DNA of 64,000 bases from Ligustrum vulgare (GCA_963555705.1 OY743190.1:9647501-9711500); one strand, 5' to 3'. Shown: positions 44,278 through 57,623, counted from the stretch's first letter. Numbers and translations: made by a program. Notes: generated by a model from the sequence alone, not told the origin.

Positions 44278-45765
44278 GTGATCCTATCATTGGTTTCAAT
44301 TCAGTTATGTTAGATTCAAATTTTAAGATCGGGTGGTTACCTTTTTGAATTTGTATCCCTTTCATTTTGATAACAATTCCAATGTGTGTGTGTGTGTGTG
44401 TTTTTCAAAACGGTTGTAGCCACCGTGGTTTGGTTATCTAATTTGTTTAAGTTGAGATATTTTTGAATTTCTGATTGTATAGCTCAGTGATCCAAAATGC
44501 TCTCGTCTCTATGTATTCCAAGTGTACCCAACATTGTTTCTTTTAATTCTATGATTACTGGTTTTGCTCATGATGCATGTAAAAATGAACTTCAAACAAG
44601 GACATTGATGACCAGGCACATGAAGTAGAAGAAAACATGACTTCTTCGAGAAAATGGAACATCAATAGAATTTTTATTTTTATTTTTTATTATTTTTTTA
44701 CAATACTTGACAATCAAGGAATAACAAAAACTAAAATATTTAACAATCCTAGCAAAATAGAATTTTTCCCAGCAATAACTCAGTGATAGCCTCTTATGAA
44801 ATCACAATGTTAACTAGCATACTACCATTTCATCACGAAATCTACAGAGCAACAGAATGTATTGCTCTTTCCCGGACCCCAATAGCCACTTCAACATTCA
44901 CCAAAATACACAGACGTCTCAACATGACATGAAAATTCACAAGACAAGATAAAAGACGAATCATGAAAAGTAGAACGAGGAAGTAAAAAAGTGGTTGCCA
45001 AATATAAAAGATCGTCATCAATTAATTAGGTGTTTAGTACTCCACATATAATCTTGCTGAGTATTCAGGTTTGCTCTTATCTCAGCATACGCAAATTGAG
45101 TACACAAGGAAGTAAAAAAGTGGTTGCCAAATATAAATGATTTGCACAAATTCTTCAATGGTTGCAACATATAAAAATAAGCACTTTCACATAATTTAAC
45201 AATGATACTATATAGAAATTCAAATAAGAAGCTTATACAATTTGAAATCTTAAGCCTAACAATTTATAACAGAACCCCATCTATTTTCCAGAATCTCCAA
45301 ACAAAGAAGTTACTACAAAATTGATTGAGTACACATATAATGTCGATTTGACGTAGTCTGTTTGACAATCGCATTAGTACCCGGAAAAATGAAAAAAATT
45401 AAAATAAATTACATAATAAATGAAAATAATTCAACGGAACAAAAAATATAAAATAATTAATTCAGAAAATCGGTATCCAGACAGAATAAAAAAATATTAT
45501 AATCTAAGAATAAAACATAACATATTAAAGAAATTTCAATTCATAAACCCATAAAAGGAGTTTTATCACGGATTCAAAAACTGCATATATAGAGATACAA
45601 GTAATATCATCAATGATAGAACAAAAAGTTAAAAATCATCAAGGAATAAATAAAAAAAGATTACAAAAATTTTAAGAAAGGACTAGAAATGGAAGTGTTA
45701 ATGTCTAATGGAAGGTAGGACAACTGGTACATAACCTGATGATGCGTATTTGGTGTTTGATGTGC
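44278..45765. other. AT-rich intergenic DNA
   Basis: Contains a (GT)n tract at 44383-44401 and a repeated AGGAAGTAAAAAAGTGGTTG at 44979 and 45110. No gene seen. Confidence 0.5.
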
Positions 45766-45912
45766 CTAAATGATTGCCCTGAGATCGGGATGCAACACAT
45801 GTTTCTTCTTCTTTGATGATGAATCGCCATCTAATATGTCAATTAGCCTCTTGCCACTTGTATTCATTTGATCTGTCAGCTTCACCGCTATGTTGTGGAT
45901 TTTGTGATGCTC
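45766..45912 (-). pseudogene. Possible terminal exon relic
   Basis: On the minus strand, after an AG at 45914-45913, a 48-codon frame reads KLTDQMNTSGKRLIDILDGD, then a KKKK run, and ends at TAG (45766-45768). Composition is protein-like and unlike the AT-rich surroundings. No start or upstream exon is found and I do not recognise the family. Confidence 0.3.
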
Positions 45913-46506
45913 CTTGATTTCAATGAAGATTTACAATTTTGGGAGTATTCAATTTGGGGATTTGATTTTATTAGAAATGTATTTAGTATTCACTATAATA
46001 CTAATTTGGGGATTCTAGGATGAAATGGGAGTAATTTGGGAAAAGTTAATAGTTAATGCACAACTTGTAGAAGGGCTTATTTGATGGAGTAATTTGTGTA
46101 TTCAACCTAATCAGTTGATTAAGTCTTATGTTTTGAGTTTTAATTTTTACTTTGAAAAATGCAGTAAAATTTGATTACAAAATGTTAACAAGTATTTTAT
46201 GAATAATTAAAAAAGAAGAGGCAGAACATGTAATTACCTCTTTTGCCCCTCATATTTCAGTCTCTATTTTTGGGCCCGAAAAGTCTGGGGTTTCAGTACC
46301 TAGATCTTACCGATGATAGTAGTGTTGAAGTCGGGCACCGCATAGCTTCGAGTCGACGAATTCTTCTTTGTATTTGTATCCGAAACTTTGTGGTTCTTCC
46401 TATCAGAATTTCCCAGTTGCTGTTATTTTAAATGCTTTCATGCGAGGTACTATAATTATCAAACAGGGGTTTTCCAAATATTTTTCTGTCTCTTTATACA
46501 CAGAGA

Positions 46507-49504
46507 ATGGCACTGTTGACGGTGAAATCAATCGAAACGGCACTTGACCTCATCGACTCAAAGAAAGAGAACCTGAAGAAAGCGTTTGAAGATTTACAGT
46601 CGCATTCTTCTTCTTTATCCTCCTTTGCTTTTACATGGTCAGACCTCGACTCGAATTTTACTTCCATTCAAATGGACTTGTTGGAAAAATTTTCGACCGT
46701 CCAGTCGCTCGAATTGTCGCAGACCCAGAGACTTAAGCGTAAGAAACTGAAAGGTTCTGTCGCCACGGACCAGATTCCGGCCAGAGCGGAATTGAAGTCA
46801 CTTTGCGAGAAGATGGACGGGATGGGGTTGAGGAAGTACGTGATTGAGCGACCCAAAGAACGGAAATCGATCCGGGCAGAGCTGCCGGACGCGTGGAAGA
46901 GTGCGGCAGATCCGGGTTCGATGGTTTTGGATGCCCTGGAGGGTTTTTGTGATGGAGGGTCGGTTTCCACGTCTGACCTGGGTGGGTTGAGGAGGGTGTG
47001 TGTGGCGTTGTTGGAGGAATTGATGAAAACCAGCTTGGAGATAGGAGTGGAGGTTAAGGAGCGGGCAAGGGCCATGGCAGCAGACTGGAAGGCGAAAATA
47101 GAGGCTAATGGTGGTGGGGAAGAGCGGGACGAGGAGGAAAAAGGTTTGGTGAAGCTGGGCTATTTGCAGCTCTTGGCTACTTATGGCTTGGTGAATGCTG
47201 GTGGATATGACGTGAATGAGCTCATCGATTATGCTGTTGTGATTGCAAGGTTTCGAGAAGCTGTTGGCTTGTGTCAAGCTCTTGGACTTGGCAATAGGAT
47301 TTCTGGTAAATTTGAAACTTTTTCTGCTTATTTGGTACCAGGTTCTTTTGCTATAAGATCTCATTGTTATTTCTTTGTGTTTTTAACTATATCAATGTAC
47401 TATTGTCTTGCTTTTTGTTGTTGTTCCTTGTTAGTTGCATCTTTTTTTTTTTTTTTTTGTGCTGCATATGAAACTTGGATGTATTTGAATTCTGGGAGAA
47501 TCTAAAAGCATTTAGCAAGAGAATCATTATTTAAAACTCAATTTTCTCATTTTCAACTACACATTTATACAATAAAATATTATACACTCTAACTCAAAAC
47601 TTTTTTTCTACTTTTTAACAACATTCTCCTAAAAATCAGTAATCACTATTCAAAAACTCAAATTTTCAAAATAATGATTATCAAACAGGGGCTTAGTGAG
47701 AGCTAAAGTATTGGTGTAATTGGATCATACTACATAATAAATTGACTTAAAGTTGAAACTGCAGTGTTTTTTCCCCCTCTCGCTCTCTCCTGGGGTGTAC
47801 GGTGGACTAGGGTGGGGGAAAACTTGACAACTTCATGACATGCGTCATATTTAGGTCCCCAATTTGAATCTGCATATAAAGATTAGTGTTTATATTATTG
47901 CACATTTCATCAACGTGTATTTCTATCAACATGCATGTCTATGTATGAACTCTATTGGTCCTTGCCTTAACATCCATAAAATGTTATAGTTCTCATTTGT
48001 ATGCAAGAACAAGAAGAGGATTAATCTATTTTGGAGTTGGTCACCAATGCAAATGACAAATAAGTTGGTTAATAATTGAAAACAGTGTAGATCGAAATTG
48101 GGCCTCACTTCGCAAAGTTTGTGGTTGACAGAAACTAGTGCTAATTGAGGCGGGTGCAACATTTATGTTTCTATTTTTCTTATCTAAAGATTTTTCTATG
48201 TCTATGTTTGGTGACATGAAAATGAAATTACAGTAATAGAATTAGACATAATCAACTTTGGTATTTGAGTCAGAAGCCATTCATCTCTTAGGTCTCTCTA
48301 TTTCCAAATCTAACTGTAAGATTTTTAACTTTGCATGGATTAGCATCACATTAAGGGTTGTAGAAAGCATTGCTGTGCAATGAGAAGTGTTTTTTTTGGA
48401 GGGGAGGGGAGGGGCTAGTTTATTTTTAAGTGATTATGATTTCCCCCTCTAGCTTAGATGATTTGGTAAGTAGTGTTATCTTGAAATCATTATCTGTGCT
48501 TGTCCACGAGCAAATTCACCATTGCTGTGAACTTGTGCCTGAGCAAGTTCAGTTCCTTCTCAAGGGTACAACTTCATTGCTTATGGAGTAATAGCTCTTT
48601 TGTGCATCTTTTTAATAGTTTGATGCCAATAGCAATATGTATGGTTCTCACAGACGTTATTCAGAAACTCATCAGCAAGGGCAAACAACTTGTGGCTCTA
48701 AAATTCATTTTTGAATTTGAGCTGACTGATGAGTTCCCCCCAGTGCCATTATTAAAAGCCTATGTGATAGATTCGAAGGAAAATGTTCAAAAAATTCGCA
48801 AGAGCGGGAAGAGCTCCCGTCAGTCTCTGGTAATATATTAAATATTTCATATTCGTTGTTTGATAATACTTAGTTTGACACCAGATGCTGTAGACTGACG
48901 TTTTCAATTGCTTGTGCAGAATGAGGCTGTGATGAAAGAAATCATTGCATTGAAATCGGTGATTAAATGCATTGATGATCATGGTCTAGAGTCTCAGTAT
49001 CCAAAACATATCCTTGTAACTCGTATTGAGAAGCTGGAGAAGGAGAAGGCTGACAAGAAACGCCCTTCCACAGCTCCTGTGCCTAGACCTCAGCAGCAGG
49101 TTAAACAACAGAAGCAGAGGGGAAACAAGCGAATAAGGGCAGTTACTGGTCCATCGGCAATCAAAAAGAGAAATCGTTCTAATCCAATTATTCTTCCATC
49201 ACAACCATCTCACATGCAGACGGCACGTTTGTTGCCAGATCATGCTGCTCTATACCGCAGTTCTCCTGCTGGAGTCTATGACAGGGCAGGTCCCCACGTA
49301 GCTGCCGACATGTATGCTGGCTCATCTGCTGGCTTGCATGGGTTCACTGGAGCCCCTATGGGCTTCTCTGGGAACCTTAATCAAACTGCAGCAAATGCTT
49401 ATCCATCAGAACGACAAGGGCTACCTAGTTACTATGACGCTGCAGTTGGTTATGGTGGATATGGCATACCACCTCAGTACCATCCAGGTTACTATCCACA
49501 GTAG
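46507..49504 (+). CDS. FRL: FRIGIDA-like protein (FRL1/FRL2 type), three exons
   Basis: Exons 46507-47305, 48654-48829 and 48920-49504 join in frame to 519 aa. Donors CTG|GTAAAT (47306) and CTG|GTAATA (48830), and acceptors CTCACAG (48653) and TTGTGCAG (48919), fit consensus. The start ATG follows ACACAGAG. Residues about 5-90 are a coiled-coil N-terminus (TALDLIDSKKENLKKAFEDL). The Frigida domain follows (about 95-385), with ELPDAWKSAADPGSMVLDAL and, across the junctions, DVIQKLISKGKQLVALKFI. The tail is K/R-rich, then G/Y/P-rich, ending YYPQ. FRIGIDA relatives act in the nucleus in the complex that raises FLC-type expression and delays flowering; that this paralogue does so is inferred. Intron 1 is 1,348 bp and hosts a MITE. 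The frame is clean. Confidence 0.92.
47515..47692. mobile_element. Tourist-like MITE in intron 1 of the FRIGIDA-like gene
   Basis: 178 bp with imperfect inverted ends (GAATCATTATTT on the left, AATAATGATTATC then AAACAGGGGC on the right) and TTA on both sides (47512-47514 and 47693-47695). Confidence 0.65.
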
Positions 49505-50190
49505 TATGTGGATCTGCAAATTTTGGATGGTCTCCACGCATTCTGATTATAGACAGCCATTATCAGAAGGCATGGCAAGCTTTTTGATTAATGTGATTTT
49601 GGCACAGTGGATAGATTCGCCTTTCCTATATATATTAATATGTGGGATTCCGGTGCTAGCCTTCATGTTTTTGATCAATTGGGATTAATCATGACCTGTT
49701 TCATGAAAACTCATTCACTTAGAGCTTTTTCAGAACAACTAGGATTAGGATTTCGCGCTTTCAAACATATCTCGTCACGTCATACTTAATATACTACCGT
49801 TTACACCAGCTTCTTGGAAATGCACGGGTTCCTCTTTAATCTGCAAATGTAGGTTTTATATTTCGAGTTCTTTTATTAGTTTTTTTGTGAAAAAAAAAGA
49901 CATAGGCTGGTATATTGTAGTTTGCTAAACTTTATGATACCCTTATGGAGGAAACTTAGTTGTGTTGCTTTCTGAATTGATGGATATCTCGTGTTAATTC
50001 TTGCATGAGATGCATGCAATACCATGCTCATTCCATCTGTTAGATTCGCAATGTCATTGCCCATTCTCCATTTGCTGCATTGTGGAGGCATATGCTTCAT
50101 TTAGCTTAGGTTCTATTTTCCAACTTTGTAGTAGTTGCTGTTTTGATGCTAGACATTTTTTGGGAGAATTGGGAGGATTCAACAGTCAAA
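49505..50190 (+). other. 3' flank of the FRIGIDA-like gene
   Basis: Likely 3' UTR and downstream spacer. No other gene seen. Confidence 0.5.
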
Positions 50191-50193
50191 CTT

Positions 50194-50516
50194 AGGGTTG
50201 CAATGGGCCGGGCCGAGTCGAGTTAATTTGGCCCTTAGACATCCGAGCTCGGCTAACGTGGACACGGGCAATGACTAAGCTTGGCTCTTGTCCGCAGACA
50301 AGTTCGGCCATGCCCTTTGGCTCTTGTGGAGTGGAGCTGAGCTCGAGTTGGCTCGTGTATTTTTGAAGAAATTTGATAAATAAAAAACGAGTCAATTCCA
50401 GAGCTCAGGACGAGTCATCTCTTGGGCTATGTTCTATTCATGAACTGTCTCAATACGAGCACTCAAACAGTTAGTGAGCTGAGCAGGAACGAGATGAGCT
50501 GGACATTTGCCACCCT
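50194..50516. mobile_element. hAT-like MITE
   Basis: Left AGGGTTGCAATGGGCC and right GGACATTTGCCACCCT form an imperfect inverted repeat. The interior is rich in GAGCTC/CTCGAG words. No clear 8-bp target duplication. Confidence 0.5.
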
Positions 50517-50717
50517 TAATTCAACGTGGTGGTAGTAGTAGTACTAAAGGCACGAGACTAGGAATTGAGGCCATGATGTCATGGTTATGTAATTTGGAGC
50601 ATGACAGATGTACATGGATATGCACACATTGGTCCCTCACTGGAGCTGCACAGGTCCTTTACAAATATCATTTTCCATGTAATCTATATCTTTATCTTAC
50701 TTAATATTAAAGGAGGA

Positions 50718-51720
50718 GAATTTCTCGCCAATTTGACACAACTTTTTGTGTTTTTTTTTTTTATACAATATTATATATTATATATTTCATTTATTTTCAC
50801 ACTCAATTTTTATTGCTTTCACACTCCAAAGACCAAAACTCAACTTTTATTGTGTTCACACTGCTACTTCCACTTAAAAAATTTTATGGAGATTTTTTTT
50901 TTACTTATTTATATTTGATTATTTGTGTTTAAACCACTCTTTTCATAATTTTTTTTTATCTTTTAATGTTTTGAATTTTGCAAATGAGTATTTGTATGCA
51001 GTCATACAAATTCAATGCAAAATTTTCAGTTCAAAATTATATCGAAATTGTATCACGCATCTAATATTAAATAAATCTTATTGTATAAACATTTTTATAA
51101 ATAATCTTATTTTTTTAATTATTAAGTACATCTAAAAATTTGAGCTCCTTTGCATTGCGTTCTATTAACTTAATTAGTATTTTTATAGAAAGTTACATTT
51201 AATACGTAAATAATTTTTTTTCAATAATTGTGATATTTTATTGGTATCAATTTTATGGATGAATAATTTCGATCTGTCATAGAAATCTAATATCGACTCC
51301 TCCCGCCAATATGACACAACTTTTTGTGATTTTTTTTATACAATATTATATATTATATATTTCATTTATTTTCACACTCAACTTTTATTGCTTTCACACT
51401 CCAAATACCAAAACTCAACTTATATTGTGTTCACACTGCTACTTCCACTTAAATATTTTTATGGAGATTTTTTTTTTTTACTTATTTATATTTGATTATT
51501 TGTGTTTAAACCTCTCTTTTCATAATTTTTCTTTTTATCTTTTAATGTTTTGAATTTTGCAAGCGTGCAGTCATACAAATTCAATGCAAAATTTTTCAGT
51601 TCAAAATTATATCGAAATTGTATCACGCATCTAATACTAAATAAATCTTATTATATAAAACTTTTTATAAATAATCTTATTTTTTTAGTTATTTAGTACA
51701 TCTTCTATCATACAAATCTA
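50718..51720 (+). repeat. About 580-bp tandem duplication at the Helitron 5' end
   Basis: CGCCAATTTGACACAACTTT at 50727 and CGCCAATATGACACAACTTT at 51305 begin two long, similar stretches. A related stretch is also at 60902-61500. Confidence 0.85.
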
Positions 51721-52107
51721 ATATCGAATTTTCATTTATATTTATATCGAATATTTAATCAATTTGTATTAAATTTTGTTTTAAATAATCATACTTTTAA
51801 TTCAATATTTATGATTATTAAATTTTTACAATAATAAGTAAATTGTCTCCCAATTTACTTAACTGATAATTGAGATGATTAATATAATATTATAATTTTC
51901 ATCAAAAAAAAAATTACGTTGTATAAAAATTGCAAAAACTTATAATACCATGAATTTGATGCATCTTTGTCAATCACAATTTTATTTTTTTTCTTTTTTT
52001 ATGATTATCGAATTCGTTTCTTATACGTGTTGTTTTTCATTGTCAATGGTCAAAACAATAAATCTTATCTTTTATGACATGATCTATATTATTAACTTTT
52101 TCATCTA

Positions 52108-53655
52108 TTGTTTGATTGTTTAGAGTACATGGACATTGGAGATCGTACATTTAAATATTTATTTTGCAAAGCAAATTTTCGGTGCGAGGATAGAGTGAAT
52201 AAGCATTATAAAATATGTTGTAATTCGAATTTCTCATTTTGTTGTGGGGTGAACACGATTTTTAATAATATTTCAAATCAAATCATTTAAAACGGTTTGG
52301 AATTTTTCCAAGCCAAACTAAACCATTTTATTTTTTAAACAAAATAAAATCAAACTATTTTTTGCGGTTTGGTGCGGTTTGAAAACACGGATTGTCGATG
52401 AATAAATTAGTATATTTCAAAGCGAGCTCAAAGGCGCATATTCATCTAAAATTTCGAGTTGAAACTAGCTCAAAAATAGTATGAAGTTTCTAATTGAGTG
52501 CTTTGTTGTGAATCAATCCATGTTGACAAACAAACTAATTATATAGAAGTAAACTATCGTTAGCTCTTATATTAAAAATTTTATTTTAAGAAAATATCTT
52601 GGATGATGATAATGAATTGTAGGAGGAAAAATTATTTCTAAATGATTGTGAATTTGAACAAATTAATCTTTGTCTCCCCAATTTTGATTTGTTGACAATA
52701 AAAAGTATATTGCTATTGCTTTTTCTTTTTCTTTTTCTTTTTTTTTTTAAATTGAACATTTGTCTTTATTTTTATTTTTTAAAATTTGGCTGGTTGGCTG
52801 TTTGAAATCGCGATTTTGACAATTGAAACCTAAATCAAATTGTTTAAGGTGGTTTGGAATTTTTACAAACCAAACCATTTGTTGCAGTTTAATTCGATTT
52901 CGCGGTTTATTTGTTCACCCCTACTTTGTTGTATACAAGAAAAAGTGAATATTTCTCTTATGGAAGATCATCCTCTAATTTTGAAAGATTTGTTATATGA
53001 CAGGGAAACAGGATAAAAATTCCATTGAGAACATTCAGACATATAATATGATGTTTTCATTCACTTCTATGGGGGAATAGATAATGAGCTAAATGATGGT
53101 AGAGGTCCTCCCCTCTTCAGATTACACGATCAAAATTGCCATAAGATTGAGAGTCTATTGTCTGATGACGGTTCAGCTCTGCAATTTGCTTGCTTTACAT
53201 TATTGACAATGTGAATGAAGTTGAAAGCAGAAAAATGGTCGTGAGGTACGTATTATGTATTTATTGCTTTTATATTTATATTGTTTACGGATAATTTTGT
53301 TGTGATATTTTAAAATTTAATTTATGTATTTTAATGTCCCTGGGTAGGAGTGAATTATGCGATTCTTTGTTGTATGATTTAATAGTTTCTGATTCGAAGG
53401 ATATGCTAGACAAATACAACAAATTGTTAAGGCAATTTAGGTCGGTTTGAGAAAAGATGATTGAGGAAACACTTCAAATTTAAGACTTATACATACTGGT
53501 TGGTGGGCGACCAATGATGGTCAATATGATTTTTCTATTGTCGATGAAATTGCCGAATTGATTGTCGGTGGATTTTGACACACTACCTGAACACATGGAT
53601 ATCACTATTGCGCCACGTGGTGGACCTTTGCAACAGATAAGTGAGGACACAAGTT
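52108..53655 (+). pseudogene. Helitron Rep N-terminal fragments
   Basis: YMDIGDRTFKYLFCKANFRC then an ICC motif begins at 52123, as in the Helitron N-terminal Cys region. After a MITE (52245-52923) the frame continues with DHPLILKDLLYDRETG and then TYNMMFSFTSMGG and IDNELNDGRGPPLFRLHDQN, a hallmark of plant Helitrons. A likely intron (GAG|GTACG near 53245 to about 53348) is followed by DMLDKYNKLLRQFRS and a VDFDTLPEHMDI-type stretch. Several stops and frame changes are present. It ends abruptly at about 53655, joined to the helicase C-terminus by a large internal deletion. Confidence 0.75.
52245..52923. mobile_element. hAT-like MITE inserted in the Helitron Rep
   Basis: Terminal inverted repeat TGGGGTGAACA / TGTTCACCCCTA with 8-bp flanks TTTTGTTG and CTTTGTTG (7 of 8 match). 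The interior has opposed GCGGTTTGG / CCAAACC words. It splits the Helitron N-terminal coding sequence. Confidence 0.7.
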
Positions 53656-53659
53656 CTTT

Positions 53660-54076
53660 ATGAGAAATATTGATCATACACAGGGATTGAGTAATGGAAC
53701 AAGGTTGATAGTTACAAAATTTGGCGACCATGTTCTAGAAGGTCAAGTTTTTTCTGGCATCAATGCAAGACACAAGTTCTTTATTCCAATGTTATCGTTG
53801 AACCCTTCTGATTCTAGGATACTTATTAGATTTCAAAGAAGACAATTTCTATTGATGGTATTATATGACATGACTATCAATAAGAGTCAGGGACAATCAT
53901 TCTTGCATGTGGAACTTTTTCTTAAACGGCTGGTGCTTACACATGGATAACTTTATGTTGCGATTTCCAAGGTGACAAATCGTTCCAGATTAAAGATATT
54001 GATTTGTGATAAGAAAGGAAGAACAAGAAAATCAACAAACAACGTTGTGTACAAAGAAGTATTCCAGAATTTGTAG
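53660..54076 (+). pseudogene. Helitron helicase C-terminal fragment
   Basis: Reads GLSNGTRLIVTKFGDHVLEG, then RRQFLLMVLYDMTINKSQGQ and, past one in-frame stop (TAA after THG), LYVAISKV and NVVYKEVFQNL. These are the last Pif1-type helicase motifs of Helitron RepHel proteins. The single stop replaces what is usually a glutamine codon before LYVA. The Walker motifs are missing. Confidence 0.85.
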
Positions 54077-54215
54077 TCATATGAAATCAATAAATGATGA
54101 TATTATCTCTTATTTGCGAAATTTATTTATTTTATGAAAATGATTTATCTAATTTCATATTGAATTATCTTTATCCAAACGTTTCTTCCCGTGCATCGCA
54201 CGGGTGATTAACTAG

Positions 54216-55940
54216 TCTTTATATATATAAAAGTAGAAGTGAAGAGAGAGAGCCATTTTGGAGGGAAATTTGCATTTAATGAGTATCTCTCCTCATTTCT
54301 ACTTTTATATATAAAAAATACATAAAAATAAATAAAGAAAAGAGAAATATTTTTGTAGGAAAGTTTATTATTTATTACATATTTAGTAAGATTTGTAATA
54401 AATATACTATGTGTAAATGTATTATATTGAAAATGAAAAAATCAGATTAATATATTTGAACATAAATAATGTGATACCTACGTAAATGTGTTATGTAGAA
54501 AATGAAAAACTTGGATTAATATATTTGAATATAAATAAATGTGATATCTATGTAAATGTGTTATGTATGAAATGAAAAAATTGTATTAATATATTTGAAT
54601 ATAAATAAATGTCATATCTATGTAAATGTGTTAAATTGAAAATGAAATTTTTGGATTAATATATTTGAAAATAAAAAATTCATGCTATAAAAATTTGTTA
54701 AGTTATAAATGACGATTTTGAATCAATATATTTTGAAAATAAATAAATAAAATCATTAAAATTTTACTTTTTAATATGTCAATAAATGAGTAGGTTCTTC
54801 AATAATTATATTACAAAATTAATTAATTATTTGCTATCAATTTTTTGCCACCAATGATAAATTGTTAGAAAATTTAATCATTTAATCATTTTGACAAAAA
54901 TTGATATGCTTAAAAAATAAGGAAAAATAAAATATATTAATTAGTATATATTGGATTTCGAATAAAATATATATAAGCAACATATTAAAAAATAAAGTTA
55001 ATTAAAAATTTTAACATATTAAAAGGAAAATAGGTGATAAGGTGGGAAAATTTTTAAAGAAAAACGTAAATAAAAGTAAAAAGAGATTTATACAAAAAAT
55101 TTAATCAAGTGTCAAACTTTGAGTGGCGCGATACACTGAGTTTACATGCAGATTTTTTTTTTTTTTCTTGATTAGTTTTTTTTTTTTTTTTTTAAGTTTC
55201 AAATTCTATAACATGTGTTATGTAGGAAATGAATAAATTGAATTAATATATTTTAAAATAAATAAATGTCATGGTATATAAATTTGTTAAATTAGAAATG
55301 AAGAAATTGAATTAATATATTTTGAAAATAAATAAATAAAATTATTGAAATTTTACTCTCTAATTTGTCAATAAATGAATAAGCTCTTCAATACGCATAT
55401 TACAAAAATAATTAATTATTTTCTATTAACTTTTTAACCACACATATTTTCTCCCTCCAATTTTCAATCACTACTTTTTACCTCAAAATCATAAATAAAC
55501 AAGTTTATAAACCAAACATTATTACCAAACGGAGGCTTAATCATTTTATTATTTTGACAAAAATTGACATGTTTAAAAAATAAGGAAAAATAAAATATAT
55601 TAATTAATATATTGGATTTCAAATAAAATATATGTAAGCAACACATTAAAAAATATAGTTAATAAAAGATTATAAAATATTTAAAGGAAAATAGGTGATG
55701 ATGTGACAAATTTTCAGAGAAAAAAAATTTAAATGAGTGCCAAATTTTGAGTGACGCGGTATACTTAGTGTACATGTAGTATTTTTTTTTTATTTTAAAT
55801 AGTTTTGTCTTTTTTAAAGTTTCAAATTAAAAAATATTTTGTATTGAAATTTTATTGAAATTATGTTTTTTATCTGATATGATTAGATCAAGATATTTTA
55901 AAAATTATATATTCCGTGCATCGCACGAGTAGACAACTAG
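54216..55940 (+). mobile_element. Non-autonomous Helitron B
   Basis: Begins TCTTTATATATATAAAAG immediately after the CTAG of the previous Helitron and ends with hairpin CCGTGCATCGCACGAG and CTAG (55937-55940). The 5' end folds: AAAGTAGAAGTGAAGAGAGA faces TCTCTCCTCATTTCTACTTT. The interior has 60-65 bp repeats of ATATTTGAATATAAATAAATG. Non-coding. Confidence 0.75.
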
Positions 55941-57563
55941 TCTTTATATCTTTATCTTTATCTTTATCTTTATATATATAATAAAAGTAGAAGTAAGGAG
56001 AGAGAGTCATTTTGGAGGGAAAATTGCATTTAATGACTATCTCTCCTCACTTCTACTTTTATATATAATAAATAAATAAATAAATAAAAGATAAAGATTT
56101 TTGTAAGAAAAATTATTATTATTATTATTTATTACATATTTAGTAAGAATTGTAATAAATGTATTATGTATAAGTGTGTTACATTGAAAATAAAAAAATA
56201 AAAATTAGATTAATATATTTGAACATAAATAATGTGATATCTATGTAAATGTGTTATGTAGGAAATGGAAAAATTGGATTAATATATTTGAAGATAAATA
56301 AATGTGATATCTATGTAAACGTGTTACGTAGAAAATGAAAAAAATTGTATTAATATATTTGAATATAAATAAATGTCATATCTATGTAAATGTGTTACAT
56401 TGAAAATGAAAATTTTGGATTAATATATTTGAAAATAAATAAATAAATACATGCTATATAAATTTGTTAAGTTAGAAATAAAAATTTTGAATTAATATAT
56501 TTTGAAAATCATTATATAAAATCATTTAAATTTTACTTCATAATATGTCAATAAATGAGTAAGTTTTTCAATAAGTATATTATAAAAATAATTAATTATT
56601 TGCTATCAACTTTTTACCAACAATGATAAATTGGTAGAAAATTTAATCATTTCATCATTTTGACAAAAATTGATATTTTTAAAAAAATAAAGAAAAATAA
56701 AATATATTAATTAATATATTGGATTTCGAATAAAATATATGTAAGCACCATATTAAAAATAAAGTTAATTAAAAATTAACATATTAAAAGGAAAATAGGT
56801 GATAAGGCGGGTAAATTTTTAAAGAAAAACGTAAATAAAAGTCAAAAGAAACTTTATATAAAAAATTTAATTACATGTTAAACTTTGAATGACGTGCTAT
56901 AGTGAGTGTACATGCATAATTTTTTATTTTGATTAGATTTTTTTTTTTTTAAGTTTCAAATTCAATAACATGTGTTATATAGGAAATGAAAAAATTGGAT
57001 TAATATATTTGAATATAAATAAATGTCATATCATATCTATATAAATGTGTTACATTGAAAATGAAAATTTTGGATTAATATATTTTAAAATAAATAAATA
57101 TATGCTTTATAAATTTGTTAAGTTAGAAATGAAAAAAATTGAATTAATATATTTTGAAAATAAATAAATAGAATTATTGAAATTTTACTTCATAATATGT
57201 CAATAAATGAGTAGGTTCTTCAATACGTATGTTACAAAAATAATTAATTATTTTCTATCAACCTTTTAACCACACGTATTTTCACTATCCAATTTTCAGC
57301 CACTACTTTTTACTTCAAAATCATAAATAAACAAGTCTATAAATTAAACATTATTACCAAATCGATGTTTTATCATTTCACCATTTTGACAAAAATTGGC
57401 ATGTTTAAAATACAAGGAAAAATAAAATATATTAATTAATATATTGGATTTCAAATAAAAAATATGTAAGCAACATATTAAAAAATATAGTTAATAAAAA
57501 ATTATAATATATTAAAAGGAAAATATGTGATGAGGTGAGCAAATTTTAGAGAAAAACGTAATC

Positions 57564-57623
<60 letters not shown>

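Larger units (their letters stand above)
50683..54215 (+). mobile_element. Helitron with broken Rep/helicase coding sequence
   Basis: Starts A|TCTATATCTTTATC and ends with hairpin CCCGTGCATCGCACGGG (54189-54205) then CTAG (54212-54215) followed by T. The first 1 kb is a non-coding region duplicated in tandem (copies from about 50718 and 51297). Coding relics follow: Helitron N-terminal pieces (52108-53655) and the helicase C-terminus (53660-54076). The HUH nuclease and most helicase motifs are deleted, so it is not autonomous. Confidence 0.8.

Noticed and set aside
46668..47364. Long minus-strand ORFs opposite the FRIGIDA-like gene
   Set aside because: Shadows of exon 1 in GC-richer coding DNA. 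The plus strand has the family match and splice sites.
47306..47505. Read-through of FRIGIDA-like exon 1 to a 332-aa protein
   Set aside because: The frame becomes hydrophobic and T-rich after a consensus donor, and the family sequence resumes at 48654.
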